Of a DNA stretch of 64,000 nucleotides, positions 1 to 12,732 are shown piece by piece. Source of the stretch: Wolfiporia cocos (lineage: Eukaryota > Basidiomycota > Agaricomycetes > Polyporales > Phaeolaceae); contig JACCLO010000007.1 of NCBI GenBank assembly GCA_029448655.1, forward strand, positions 1,488,001 to 1,552,000. Direction: 5' to 3'. Numbering within the stretch: the stretch's first letter is position 1; each line of letters starts with the position of its first letter. Below the pieces are notes generated by a model. The model ran no database searches, was not told the origin of the DNA, and saw only the letters and a list, made by a program, of their open reading frames with translations. A program made the position numbers and the translations under genes.

Positions 1-1415
1 GCTTCGCCGCACGGTCACTTCGCGCATTGGGCTTCTCTTCCTCATCCGGCTCGGCATACCGTTGCGAACGCCCAGTGAACCTACTGCTCTTCCTACGGTT
101 GTCGGTGCTCTTCCCCTTGCGTGAGACGGGCTCTTCGTCGCTTTCGTCTTCTTCTGCAGATGCTCGTCGTTTGGATACCGTTGATTTGCTCTTCCGAGCT
201 GCTACCTTCGCATCGGCTTTTGTTGGCTTTCCCTTCGCTTTCGGAATTGGAGCTGGGGACGACCGTATTCCACCATATCTTTCGAACATGCGATTCTGGT
301 GCATCATGTCATCATCTGAGAAAACCATTTGAGTGCGCCGCAGCTCTTCGCGCTCTTGGGGGGTGCCGTGATACATGACTACCGGGATCTGCTCGCGCGC
401 GATGAGCCAAACGTCTCAATGGGGTAGAATCACGGGCGACCCACATCTGGCGCAAATTTGTGAAACTCCTCAACCCAGTTGTTCAGCACACTGAGGGGGC
501 AGACCACTAGGAAGGGCGCGGGTGTGCGTTCGCGAAGGAAGGCGTGGAACGCAATTGTTTGCAGTGTCTACAGAAATCTGTGGTATAGGTCAAAATTGAG
601 GGGGATCACTATCGCTCTGACCTTGCCCAAGCCCATTTCATCCGCTACATCCACATATGAGCATATCGCCAGGGAGACTAGGATAGCACCCACCTAAAAT
701 ACCAGAGATACCATTTTGGTATAAACCTACCATCCATGCTACACCCTCGAGCTGATAGTCCTTCAGAGTCGTACCGGTGATTAGCGCCGGCTGGGCAAAC
801 TCTCGCTGGGTCCCCGAATCCTCGACCTTAGCACGCTTGGAATCCTGCTCCTGCGCGTCGCCGCTACCACGTTTCCTTTTCCGCGTGTCAGTGGACTCAA
901 TTGTTTCTTCATTTTCATGCTTCTTAGTAGAAGCCTGCGCTGCGCGGAGTCGCGCATGGCCTAACTTGGCTGCGTCCATTTGTTCCTTAAGCATTGATAC
1001 GTAGGCCGCAGACTTGTCAATGAGGCTCGTAAGTTTGCGTAAGCGCATCTCTATATCCTATAAAGAAGAGCAATCAGCACAAAGTGATGCAACTACCAAG
1101 TGCGTCTCGGAATGTGGCCTCAAACAGAGCCAGTATTAGATCTCAATAGATGGCTGGACATGAGTCGTACATTATCTTCTACCACGTCTTCATTCTCCCC
1201 CTAGGTATCAGAAATCAGTACCGCAATGTAATCCCCTGGATTGTTGTACTACGCACTTGTTCTACCTCAAACGACGACGGCCCCGGACTCGATGCGGGAG
1301 AGCTCATCGCTGGCGGACTCGACGCAGCGAGACTCAACTGCGGTGTCGTTCCCCGAGTGCTCGGTATCGCAGACACCGACACAGGCGATGAACGCAGGCT
1401 GGAAAAGCGAGACAT
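1..1415 (-). CDS. SNF2-family chromatin remodeler, DDM1/HELLS (Lsh) type, 5' part
   Basis: ATP-dependent nucleosome remodeler of the SNF2 superfamily. The ATG at 1415 opens a Ser/Pro-rich 53-residue first exon (1257-1415, donor gtgcgt). A later exon carries an EMRLRKLTSLIDKSAAYVSM segment and a KR-rich linker. It then reads LKDYQLEGVAWM, GLYQNGISGIL and, after two introns, ADEMGLGK (Walker A, motif I), followed by TLQTIAFHAFLRE and LVVCPLSVLNNWVEEF (motif Ia region). DYQLEGV with GLYQNGISGILADEMGLGK is the DDM1/HELLS/Irc5 pattern. After IPVVMYHGTPQEREELRR comes a basic, Ser-rich stretch (about 20-300) that looks like an insert inside the helicase core. The helicase lobe 2 lies beyond the window. 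I could not resolve the splice junctions between about 1057 and 1257: the open frame ending in LFEATFRDAL has no clean in-frame donor upstream, so an exon or a sequence error may be hidden there. Confidence 0.82.
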
Positions 1416-4400
1416 TGTGAGTGCTAGGCCACAGACAAGACCGTTTGACGCGCTGTACGACGTGACCGTGACAGGATATTGCCTGTGACGGGTCGCGTCT
1501 TTGTCACGTGTCATTGCATCACGCGTTACGCGACGCGACTCGTGAAATGAACCTGCCTTTGAAAATGGTTCACTGTGTCATCTTCTCTTCATGCCAAGTT
1601 TTCTAGCTTCAAATATCTCCCTCTCATCAGCTGAGGATCTCGAGTAGTCATGCGCATACCTCTACAGATATTATGTGTCAAGGTAAACGTAGGGCGATGA
1701 TAGTAATCAATCTCACCTGTACTTGGGCGGTAGACACGCACTACAACTGACAAACACTTTCCAACGCAAAGAGACATATCTGCAGAACTTAGATTGGTCG
1801 ACGATCAGATTCTACCGTAAGCGTCTGGCCTCGAAGGACATGGGCATCTATCGGCGCTCCCTTCCCTTCTGCAGCTTGCAACTGACTATCGCTAAATTAC
1901 GCGTGGTATGCGTGAGTTCAATGATCAAATTTACATGAGGATTTCATGATGATTGCGGAAACCTTTCAAATGCGTACCTCCTACCTCGCGGCAGATAGCG
2001 GCTCCGGCTAGTATCGTTTGCAAATAGACGTTTTCTTCAACCCCCGCGGGCTCTGGAAATTTCTTCCTGATATCTTTTCCTGTTCCTTGGCATATAGCCT
2101 TCTGCCAGCATAGTCGACAAGAAACGGCAGCATCTCCCGCCATAGGTATAGTCAAGCAAGTGGTGCAAGAAACGTCGAGAAACGTGCTTATATCTGATAT
2201 CATGTGCGCATGGTACGCTGACACTTATAAGAACCGGTGTTTTCGCTGACAGTCACTTATAACCTGCTGTTTTATTTGTGCTAGTATAGCTTGTACGCGC
2301 ATATGTGCACACTTTGAACGGCTCAAAGTCCAATGCGCCTAGGCAGCCCCCAAGCCGAAGACAGAATGACCATTGCCGGTTCAGCACATGATGGGCTGTG
2401 TAGGCGCAGCATCAATTTATGGTGGCCGCCATAAAATCACCACTATCATAACGAAATCATCCCTGGACCGAACAAGCCCATATGGCACCACTGCTGCTGC
2501 ACTGATGTTGGTACTCGTGATCCAACCTGCCAGTTTCACACTGCGGCGCAGCTTGTTTTTTTTTCCTCCAGTTTTGGCGCGAAAGGTGGTGTCAATCGGC
2601 CGTGTGCTTATGATACTCTTCCATCACTGCGTTGAGCGGTGAGTTTCACCCGGCCGTGCGTATATAGTCACCAAATTGCAGGTGCATGGCCTGCAGGCGC
2701 ATGCTATATGTATTACCTGCGCTGATGGAACTGAGCCATGATCCGCATCTAGGAGACTACATCTGCATCGTGCAAGCCAGGACCATCCGTCTCAAGTGTT
2801 GAACCCGAAGGAGTACAATCAATAACCCCGAGTTGAGTTAGCGGATTTGTTGCGCGCGCACTCTTACCTTTAGATTTTGGATGAGCGGTAAGTTGCCCGA
2901 AAGTTTGTCTGGAGTAAATCATTGGCAGCTGTCTTCGGCTATGGCTAGTAGATACTTCGAATGCCCTCAGACGCATCGTGGATTTCCGTTTAAGTGAACA
3001 CAAATGGGGATGCAAGTGCCATTTCGTGAACACAACATCTCATTAACGCCGCACAGACGCAGGTTCGATATGGTCGGCGGGACTATCCGCAGGGTACGCC
3101 ATCATTCCCATACGACCGTTCCCGCCCCGACTGCGATCAATTTATAGCATGTCTCCGCAATACGACACAATACGATCTCGTCCATGTGTTTGCTTGGTCT
3201 GGCAGCGGGCCCGTGATCGCAATCACTATGCGCACATTTGCCCCTCTTTTTCAATTTGAAGCGCGGCGAGAATTACCCGGCGCACGCATATACCGGCCCC
3301 GGGTAGGGAACCCCGTGCGCGCAGATGCAAAGTGCCTGACACGATCGTCATGTTAACCGCACTGGCCGTGTTCTACCACTGTAGGGAATGCACCGCGTCT
3401 GCGGTGGCGTAATATGCAGCAACTCCGAGGGACGGGCGGAGCACCGTGCCCGCCTCTGCACACGCGTACAGATCACAAGGCCGCTGTGCGCCTTGCTCAA
3501 ATGTCCGGCCGGTCTTCAGGCACTCGCTAAGCAAGAATATTACAACATCTAGAAACTGGTGCAAGTCCAGCTTATTAATAATGTCATTGGCAGAATAGGC
3601 CAACGGGTTTACGAGCGTTGGATTTGTTAAACATCAGCTCGACGGTCCATTGGTGAACCCTGTGTACCTCATCTGTCATCTTGAGAAACGCGGCCTTTGG
3701 CCGGCTGAAGACATATGGGTTTGTTCTCACACACAGCGCTGGTTCCCTTGGCTATTCCATCCTGCTTCTCTGGAAACTGTCCCGTGGAGCGAAGAACTGA
3801 ACAAATGCTTCTTCCATTCAGGTTCGACTGGCTGTGGGTGAAGAATTTCTTCCCCGGAGCGGCGCAGTGGATTAGGGAGGAGCTGGCTGTGCGCATTTCC
3901 TGCAAACATAAGAATTCTTCTCATGAGATCCAGTAACATGCTGGAGTAAGTCATGCAACGGTTGTTTGCTTTGTGAGCAATCACTTACCTAAATTCCCCA
4001 CCGTAGGCACCAACGTGTACTTCGAGAACCCAGGGTAAGGCTGTGTGGGGTCTTCTCAGGCTCGGCGGCTCGGCGCCATGTTTGGTCCCAGAATAACTCG
4101 CTTGGGCATATTCGTCCTCCGGCCGGAAGTCCGCCTCGAGTTGGGTATTTCAGCGCACGAACTTGTATTACTAGTTGGATAGATCGATATAAGACTTACC
4201 ATGGTACAGATATACCGTACGTAGCAGATTGAGGCACGACTTATCTATTAGGAAATCCCCTGGCGATACACGTTGCAGTATTGTCAGCCTGCATGCGAAG
4301 GCCGCACCCAGGCCTTCGCTCAAAGCTTCCCGAGGGCGACCCGGCATGGCATGGGATCGAACGTCAGGGCGCGTTGTAATTAGCTCGCGTTCTGACCAGC

Positions 4401-5076
4401 ACGACGTTACGTATACAGTCAAGCAAACTCAAGCAGGAATACTGTTTTTGAGATCTGCAAATTGGGTCACAATAGCTCACAGCCGCAGCGCGCAGCGATA
4501 TACCGGCCTTTCGTGATAGTACAGCCGCAGCGCGTGATGACATACTGGTAAGGATTAACAACATTTGCAGTGCGACGCTCCGCATCGCCTTGTGCTTGAA
4601 ACATGGCGCCATTCCATATGCGCATCCTAGCGACAACCGTGGGCGAACGTTTTACCTTGAGCAGCTCTGCCCTCGGTCGCCTCACCAGCGTGGATAACAA
4701 GCCTCGGACAGTGAGCAGAGGAATGTGTCTGCATTAATGCAGACAGGGCTGATGCGACGTCGTCGAACGCAATCACGTGCTGAAACTCGACCCGGAGATC
4801 AATTGAATGGGACGCCGGCTAAAGTTAGACAGCTCGAGGCGTTGTAACCGAGATCTCGTCCAACGCCCAAAATGCTCGTCAGCATTCGCGCCGCAATTAT
4901 CCCACTGTGCCCGGGCGCAGCGCCTTGCTCTTCCGATATTACCAGTAGATGAGGAACTTTGCCGATAGTTGACACCAGCTCAGCGACTCCCTGCCTGCGA
5001 CTACCCTGACCGCCGTCCGTCGGTCGTATTGTCCATCAAACGTCTCATTACGGCCTAGCTGCGAGCCACAGCGCTG
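1416..5076. other. 3.7-kb spacer with no gene I can support
   Basis: No long open frame and no recognisable domain on either strand. On the minus strand between about 3370 and 4990 there are several short open stretches next to plausible splice sites, for example 3373-3603, 3727-3984, 4200-4360 and 4690-4800. They could be exons of a decayed or fast-evolving gene, but they match no family I know. A near-exact 14-bp direct repeat (acagccgcagcgcg) lies at about 4480 and 4521. The right end should contain the promoter of the ABC transporter, but I see no clear TATA or other element. Confidence 0.4.
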
Positions 5077-8000
5077 ATGTCCCGTTCACCATGCGACCCG
5101 CACCGCCAACCGGATGCGCTGTGTGACAGTATTCCATTATCTGATGTTTATCAGTCACCGCCTGCTCTTAGCGGCGCTCGCCCTGCGGAAGCTCCCCATC
5201 CCCACTCTCGTTCTCTCCTCATGGCTCTCCTTTCGTTGATCGATAGACAGAGCTCGGATGCAGAGGGCGACGACGCAGAATTGCTGCCTACCCCTGATCA
5301 GCTCCCGTCCGAGTTCTTGTCTGGCCAGCGTGAGACTCGACACAGCAGGAATGAGTCGTACTCCATGGCCGAGTCGTCCATTGCACCAGGAGATGCAGGC
5401 TTCGACTTTGAGACATCGCTACGCGATGTGGTGAATAAGTGAGTGTAGGTTGTACCTTGTACAATGCCCTACCGCTCACCGTTAGGTCCACTAGGATGGA
5501 CCGTTCGGACATCAAGCGCAGGGAGCTTGGCGTCCTCTTTGACAATCTGCAGGTCGTCGGTCTCGGGTCGTCAGCGGCCCAACAGCTCACATTAGGCTCG
5601 ACCCTGAACCCGTTCACATGGCTGTCAGGCATCCAGAGCATGCGACATCCAACAACTCGGACCATCCTATCTGGGTTTGAGGGTGTTGTTCGACCAGGAG
5701 AGATGCTCCGTATGTAGATCCACGTATCAACCTTTCACGCTACTCAACGCCTTCTAGTCGTCCTCGGCCGTCCCGGCGCAGGGTGCAGCACGCTCCTCCG
5801 AACACTGGCCAATCAACGAGGAGACTACCACGCCGTCAACGGCGAGGTACACTATGATTCGCTCACCCCGGACGACATAAACCGGTACTGCCGAGGCGAC
5901 GTGCAGTACTGCCCCGAGGACGATGTGCACTTCCCCACCCTCACCGTTGATCAGACGCTCGCCTTTGCCGCACTCACACGCACACCAAATGCGCGGCTGG
6001 ACACGATTTCTCGGCAAAAACATGTCCAAGTCATGACTGATGCTCTCAAGTGCGTATTCGGTCTACGGCATGTACAGAACACCCTCGTGGGCGACGCATC
6101 CATCCGAGGAGTGTCCGGTGGTGAGAAGAAACGTGTCTCGATCAGCGAGACCCTCGCTATGCGCAGTCTTCTGACGTGCTGGGACAAGTACGTTTACCCT
6201 AGGCTGCCTGCTGATAGAGTTCTCTGATTCTGAACATCTCCGATTGTGGTCCCACAGTTCCACTCGCGGCCTGGAGTATGTGAATCTTCTCGTGCCGGCA
6301 CTATTACTGACCAATGCGGTGCAGCTCGTCCACCGCACTGGAGTTCGTACGGGCTATCCGAACGGTCACAAACGTGACTACAGTGTCCACGATCGTTTCC
6401 ATCTATCAGGCCGGCGAGCCCCTATACGAGCTTTTCGACAAAGTCTGCGTCATCTACGAAGGCAAAATGGCCTACTTTGGCCCGGCAAAGCGCGCACGCC
6501 AGTACTTCATCGATATGGGATACGAGCCTGCCCACCGACAAACTACCGCAGACTTCCTCGTCGCCGGTATGTATATTGATCCAGCATGTCTTATCTGCGA
6601 TTGGACTTATTGCACCAATAGTCACCGATCCCAATGGTCGGATCCCGCGGGCCGACTGCAGGCACGCTGTGCCAAGAACAGCAGAGGAGTTCGCTGACTA
6701 TTACAGGAAGACGGAAATATATCTGCAAAATAGGGCGGACATGGGCGCATATCGCAAACAATACGTAGGGAAGCCCCAGAGGGCCGCCGTCTACCTGGAG
6801 AGCGTGCGTTCCGAGCACGCGGGGCATGCATCGTCGTCGGACGGCTCCTATCTATTGTCGCTCCCCATGCAGATTCGCGCGCTCATGACACGACGTGTGC
6901 AGATTATGCGAGGGAACATGACTGCGCTCCTCATTGAGTTGGCGTAAGTTCCCACACGTGCCACTGCCTCACCAAGGTGAACTGATGCATCTGACCGCAG
7001 GTCTTTCATCATCTTGGCCCTAATTGTGGGAACAATATACTTGCGGCTCAAAGCGAATACAGACACATTCTTTTCGCGCGCGAGCGTGATTTTCTTGTGC
7101 GTCGTTTTGTGATCAAGGTATAATGTTACTGAAGTCTCGTGCTGTCTCAGCGCCTATGTCTGGTCTGGCTTGTCAACGATGGCAGAGATCCCAACGCTCT
7201 TCGCGCAACGGCCGATCATTTTACGACAATACAAGGCAGCAATGTATCATCCATTTGTGGAGGCTCTCTCCATGACGCTCGTCGACATTCCAATCACGTT
7301 CGTTACAATGGTGGCCTTCTCACTCATACTATACTTCCTAGCCGGACTGCAACAGTCAGCTTGCCAATTCTTGTGAGTGTAACAGCCGAACCTAGTGAAC
7401 TGAGCTTATGCTCGAGCTAACATTGTTTGGTTAGTATATTCATGCTATTTGTCTTCGTCATGACAATTACATTGAAAGCATTCTTCCGGAGTATAACGGC
7501 CGCAGTGACCGACCCTGCAGCGGCGACAGCAGCAGCGGGCATCTTAATGTTGTTCTTGGTGCTCTATACAGGTTATCCAATCCCCCTGCCCTCCATGATC
7601 CGCGCACTGAGATGGATCACGGTCATAAACGTAAGTCGCTCAGTCCGCGTGAGATCGGACCCATGTTGATCGCCAGATGTAGCCTCTCAGGTACGGGTTT
7701 GAGTCGCTGATGGTCAATGAATTCCATACACTCGACGCGGAGTGCGATACATTGGTTCCTTCTGGGGCAGGATACGAGAACATCACTTTGGCAAATCAGG
7801 GCTGTGCCGTTGTTGGCTCGCTGCCCGGTCAAGCCACCGTCTCTGGCATAAGATATGTGGAGATGTCCTACGGGTTCTTCTACAGCCATCTATGGCCTGT
7901 AAGTGAATGCAGTATAAAGGTTACCGTAATCTAACCACAATCCGACAGGGATTCGGCATCCTGTTGGCGTTCTGCCTTGCGTTCATCGCTACTCTCATCT

Positions 8001-10771
8001 TCTTCACCGAGATCAATACTGGGTCAACGCAAGAGACATCAGCTGTGCTGTTCAAGGCCGGCTCGACTCCGCACGTCTCACAGAGCGAATCATCTTCCAC
8101 AGACGACGTGGAAAAAGCAGGAGGCTCTGCATCCCAGCTTCCGGCTTCTGGAGTCAGCAACTCTCATGAGAAGGCAGCCAAAAGTGCCGTTGAAGGCAAT
8201 ATCTTCTCCTGGCAGCAGCTCAACTACACTGTACCTGTGTCAGGCGGTCATTATAGACAACTGTTGACTGACGTGTCTGGCTATGTCGCTCCTGGCAAGT
8301 TGACAGCATTGATGGGTGAATCTGGAGCTGGGAAGGTATGCGGCAGACCAGACAGAAGCCGGAATGTCGAGCTGATTCCTTCGCAGACGACATTGCTCAA
8401 TGTCCTGTCTGACCGCGCTGGACAAGGCATTGTCAACGGCGAGCGCTTGTTGAACGGCCAACCTCTACCTGCTGATTTCCAGGCGCAGACGTGAGAATAT
8501 TTGCACCGTTTAATCATTCACTCACTCACAATGAGGCAGCGGATATTGCCAGCAGACGGATACTCACGTTGCCTCTACAACGGTCCGGGAGGCGCTGTTA
8601 TTCTCCGCTAAGCTGCGTCAGCCTCAATCTGTACCTCTGGCTGAGAAGGAAGCCTAGTAAGTATCAAGACGTTGCTCTTCATCGTGTCCTCATATCTCTG
8701 GTGACATAGCGTCGATCAATGTCTCCGTATGTGTGGTCTCGAAGCGTACGCTGACGCAATTGTGGGCACCCTCGGATCTGAACAACGGAAACGAACGACC
8801 GTTGGTGTCGAGCTGGTTGCGAAGGTATTCTTGATTAGTATCGGCGTCAGTTGGCTGCTGATGAGGCTTGCAGCCTTCGCTCATCTTCCTCGATGAGCCA
8901 ACGTCTGGGCTCGACTCACAGAGCGCATGGGCGATCGTGAGCTTTTTACGCAAGCTGGCGGATAGCGGTCAATCTATCGTTTGCACGTACGTACTCGTTG
9001 CTAGGTACCGTGATGATAACTCATCTGCACTTAGAATTCATCAACCGTCCGCGGAACTGTTCGAGGTACGCCGTAGACGAATGATGTCTTGGGATGGACT
9101 CTAATATCATGCATGTAGGTCTTTGACAAGTTATTGCTCTTGCGCAAAGGAGGGGAGACGGTCTACTTTGGTGATTTGGGTCCCAACGCATCAACTGTTA
9201 TCAGCTATTTCGAGCAGAATGGGTCGCGACCTTGTGGCGAGCAGGAGAATCCGTACGTCTTTGCGCTCTGAGGGTTGACAATCTCAGTGACAATTGCACG
9301 GCATCCCATCAGTGCGGAATTTATTCTGGATGTGGTCGGAGCGGGTGCAACCGCGAGCTCTATCATTGACTGGCACTCGATTTGGAATCAATCAAGAGAG
9401 GTTCTGGCGGTTCAACACGAACTCGCGATGATCCGCGTTCAAGGCAAATCGCGCCCACTGGAGAGAGCAGTTTCTCCGTCGGAATTTGCCACTTCATGGT
9501 GGTATCAGCTCGTGACATTGTTACAGAGGGATGCTCGAGGCCTTTGGAGGGATCCCGTTTATCTGATCGCGAAGATGGCAGTGAACATCCTCTGTGCCCT
9601 GATCATAGGCTTCACATATTTCAAGTCGAAGCACACGATGCAGGGAACGGAGAACCAGCTATTCGTGGGTATCATCGCTGTTATATATATTTCTTGTCAT
9701 TCATTGTCTTGCTTTACAGTCGATTTACATCTCTACCTTCCTTGCCGCACCCCTAGTGGAACAGTTGCAAGTGCCCTTCCTGGATATGCACAACATCTAC
9801 GAGATCCGCGAGAGACACAGCCGTATGTACAGCTGGTCGGCACTCCTCACGTCCCAATTCTTGGTTGAAATCCCATGGAACATCCTCGGCTCTTCGTTGT
9901 TCTTCCTGTGCTGGTACTGGACAGCGGGTTTTCCCACGCATCGTGCACCTTACACCTACCTGCTGTTCGGCATCATCTACCCAATATATTACACGTCGTT
10001 CGGCCAGGCAAGTATTCACTTTCATGAATTGAGGACCATTCCTGACAATTGCAACAGGCAACGGCGGCCATGTCACCGAATGCAGAAATTGCAGCACTGA
10101 TCTTCAATGCCTTGTTCGCTATAATCATTGTCTTGTGAGTGACATACTTATTCGAAGATATCTCATTATTTATCGTGCTGCCTCTAGCGATGGCGTCCTG
10201 CAACCGTTCCGGGAGCTTGGGCGCTGGACATGGATGAATCGTATATCACCATCTACGTACTTTGTCGAGGGCTTCCTGGGTCAAGGTTGGATACACCGTC
10301 CATCACCTTAGCTGACTACATGCTGATTGCAGCGCTATAGCTGTTGGCAGGACAGAACTCACCTGTTCGAAAATTGAATTCGTTCAGATCAACCCTCCCA
10401 TCGGCCAGACATGTTCGCAGTTCCTCCAGCAATACATCACGCAGAATGGCGGCTATGTCAACAACCCCAATGCTACATCTACATGCGACTTCTGCCTGTA
10501 CCGCACCACCGATGAGTTCTTGAAAAGCCGCAACATCTTTTATTCTGATCATTGGCGCAGTCTCGGTGTTTTCTGTGCATTTACCCTGTTCAATGTACGT
10601 GCCACAATCCAATCCCGGAGATCTTATGGCAGGGACTGACAGAACTCCACCTAGATACTTGCCATATACACGCTCACATACTTCTGCCGAGTACGCACCG
10701 GATCACTCAAGGGCTGGTTACGGCGACGCTCTCTGACTCGCTGGAAGAATCTACCTAATCTCTCATCATAG
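5077..10771 (+). CDS. PDR-type (ABCG) full-size ABC transporter
   Basis: Plasma-membrane drug/xenobiotic efflux pump family (yeast Pdr5/Cdr1 type). The 23 exons begin at 5077, 5486, 5758, 6258, 6325, 6622, 7001, 7151, 7435, 7683, 7949, 8387, 8540, 8710, 8874, 9035, 9119, 9313, 9720, 10058, 10188, 10341 and 10655. They sum to 4515 nt, or 1504 aa, the usual PDR length. The order is NBD1-TMD1-NBD2-TMD2. NBD1 has the PDR-typical degenerate Walker [10 protein letters not shown] (Cys for Lys), the signature [11 protein letters not shown] and the Walker B-like WDNSTRGLDSSTA. NBD2 has canonical GESGAGKTTLLN, a degenerate signature region [16 protein letters not shown] and Walker [15 protein letters not shown]. 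This asymmetry is normal for the family. Exon 4 is only 18 nt and encodes STRGLD of the Walker B region. Intron 19 (10008-10057) has a GC donor (cag|gcaagt). It ends tail-to-tail with the SDR gene, 240 bp away. The substrate cannot be inferred. Confidence 0.96.
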
Positions 10772-11011
10772 CAGTACTATTTATATTGGACTCGGAACAG
10801 TACTAGACACCAAACGTATTGTACATTAAATCTGCACACGAGCACTCCGACACACTTACGTTCCTTAATCAACGACAAGACAAATACAATTGCATCTTTC
10901 ATTGTATCCTCATCGCGTGAGTTAATGCACAAGCATGTCGAACACACGGTAAGCATTCATACATCCACTCTGCTCGCTTCTGACTGTATCTCGGGCGTGA
11001 TATCGCGTTCT

Positions 11012-12248
11012 TCACCATTTCTCGTGCGCAGGGCGGACTGCGCCGCAGATAGCGATTGTCAGTAACGTGCTAAAAGATGTGGACGTAACGTACGATCAAG
11101 CTCCCACGTCCAAGAGGATTTGTCCTGACTAGCGAGGTAGAAGTAGGCCTATCACCCGGTTCAGGTCAGCGATATCCGAGAACGACGATGAACCGCACAT
11201 GCCTTTCCGATGCTCTCAGGGTCAAGACGAATGTTCGCGTTTTCTTGCCACTCCTTGCTGGCCTGAGGGTCTGACCTCCGCGACAACGATAGGTCCGTGA
11301 GGATGCCTGACATTACGGCAATGAGCCACGGTCCACTTCTGAGAAAGCGATCAGGGCATACCTCCATCAATTATGGCCTGCAGATCGGTTTGGGCTGTGG
11401 TGAGGTCATATCCTATGACACAGACAAGTGGTACTCACATGAGCAACCTATTGGCAGACAACGTCAGTCATGGCATTCGCCCAGCATATCGAGGTTTCTT
11501 ACATGTATGTTTTGCTTGCCGAACTCCTTGTTCAAGCTCTGGCTCAAAGCGCGGAGAGCAAACTTTCCGGCAGCAAACGCGCTCGTGGTGACGTTTCCTC
11601 TGATGCTCGCAGTTGCGCCAGTGAAAAGAAGAGTTCCTCTTTTACCGAGCGCGTCAACCTCATTCTCCTGGAATGCCAGAATGATCTGGCGGGAGAATGC
11701 GAACGAGGCAGTGATGTTGGCGTCGACGACGGTTTGCAGGTCCTGCTCTGTAACGTCAAGGAAGCCCTTCCAAACCCCCGCGCCAGTGTTCCAGAGACCG
11801 ACGCGAATCTCGGACTTTCCGCCAGATGGCCACTGGTACTTCCTGATGTTTTCGACCACAGATGTAACGGCACCGTATGAGTACCCGGGGATCGGGAATG
11901 CAGCGGCCTACATAACTAGCTCTATGAGAGTCCAAGCGCTGCAAACACCCGTGCACTAACCTCTCCTCCGGCTTGGGTGAGCTCGGTCACGACCTTGTTG
12001 AGGTGATCGGCATTCCGAGCAATCAGTGCGACTCGGTACCCAGTTTTAGCGAACACGCGGCTGTTATAATTCCGCGACTCGTAAGAATGCGACTCATTCC
12101 AATTCATTTCGCTTCACACATACGCTGTAGCAGCCCCGGTGCCTGATCTCATGCATTAGTGGCTAGTCTTGGCGCCCTCTAGCAACAGGCGCTCACCTGA
12201 GCCATTGCCGATACCAGCAATAACGATGATGGGTCGGATGCTAGACAT
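11012..12248 (-). CDS. Short-chain dehydrogenase/reductase with Phe in place of the catalytic Tyr
   Basis: NAD(P)-binding Rossmann enzyme of the SDR superfamily, about 250 aa, fragmented by many small introns. From the ATG at 12248 it reads IIVIAGIGNGSG, then TGAATARVFAKTGYRVALIA (cofactor-binding glycine motif), LWNTGAG (NAG-type motif) and LLFTGATASIRG (catalytic Ser region). The usual YxxxK motif reads SAFAAGKFALR, so Lys is kept but Tyr is Phe. I recall related fungal proteins with the same Phe and with an ending like ELDLRPAHEKW, as seen here, so this is probably a subfamily trait. A 9-nt exon (11439-11447, GTT GCT CAT) supplies V-A-H between NIH and AIIDGG. The intron at 11149-11202 has a GC donor (aag|gcatgt) and the last intron a normal GT donor. 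The substrate is unknown, and the reductase role is uncertain because of the missing Tyr. Confidence 0.88.
11439..11447 (-). other. 9-nt microexon of the SDR gene
   Basis: On the minus strand the sequence reads ccaatag|GTTGCTCAT|gtgagtac, giving a strong acceptor and donor around three codons (V-A-H). Joining CAT (end of the previous exon) to GTTGCTCAT to GCC restores NIHVAHAIIDGG, which matches how the family reads at this point (NIHVSHAIIDGG as I recall it). Confidence 0.75.
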
Positions 12249-12732
12249 GATAGATAGAAGCGACGAAGAGGCTTATTTGGACTTGGGTTTGTGCAGAAGA
12301 CTGGGGTGTTCAAACTCTCAGAATGGTATTTATACTGAGGGGCGGATGACCTCAATCGTCATCGGGCATCAATTCTTGCTTCGTCAGCCCGAATACACCA
12401 TCCGACGCGGACATTACTCATCCACGATCGCAGCTGTACAGCGGGCTTTGCATGTCGCAATGAGCGCAATCACATAGCAAAGCAATTCAGATGATGCGGA
12501 GAGTTATTGCACGAGAATCCCGAGATTTTAGTCCCTGATGATCAATGCCCGCCATCCCAGCATCTGCATCGTACAAAGGTCATTATTGCAACAAAGAACG
12601 ACTATCACGAGCTGGATACTCAGGTCCGAGATCACACAATGCGTAACCTGTACAATGTCTCTACCAGAGATTAGCCAAAGGGAAACTTGACGCAGAATAT
12701 CTGTCACACCTACCTAAACCATACGGCAGAGC
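12249..12732. other. Intergenic spacer between SDR start and FAB1 stop
   Basis: Both flanking genes are on the minus strand, so this 484-bp stretch holds the FAB1 3' region and the SDR promoter. I see no open frame or RNA gene in it and no clear promoter motif. Confidence 0.5.
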
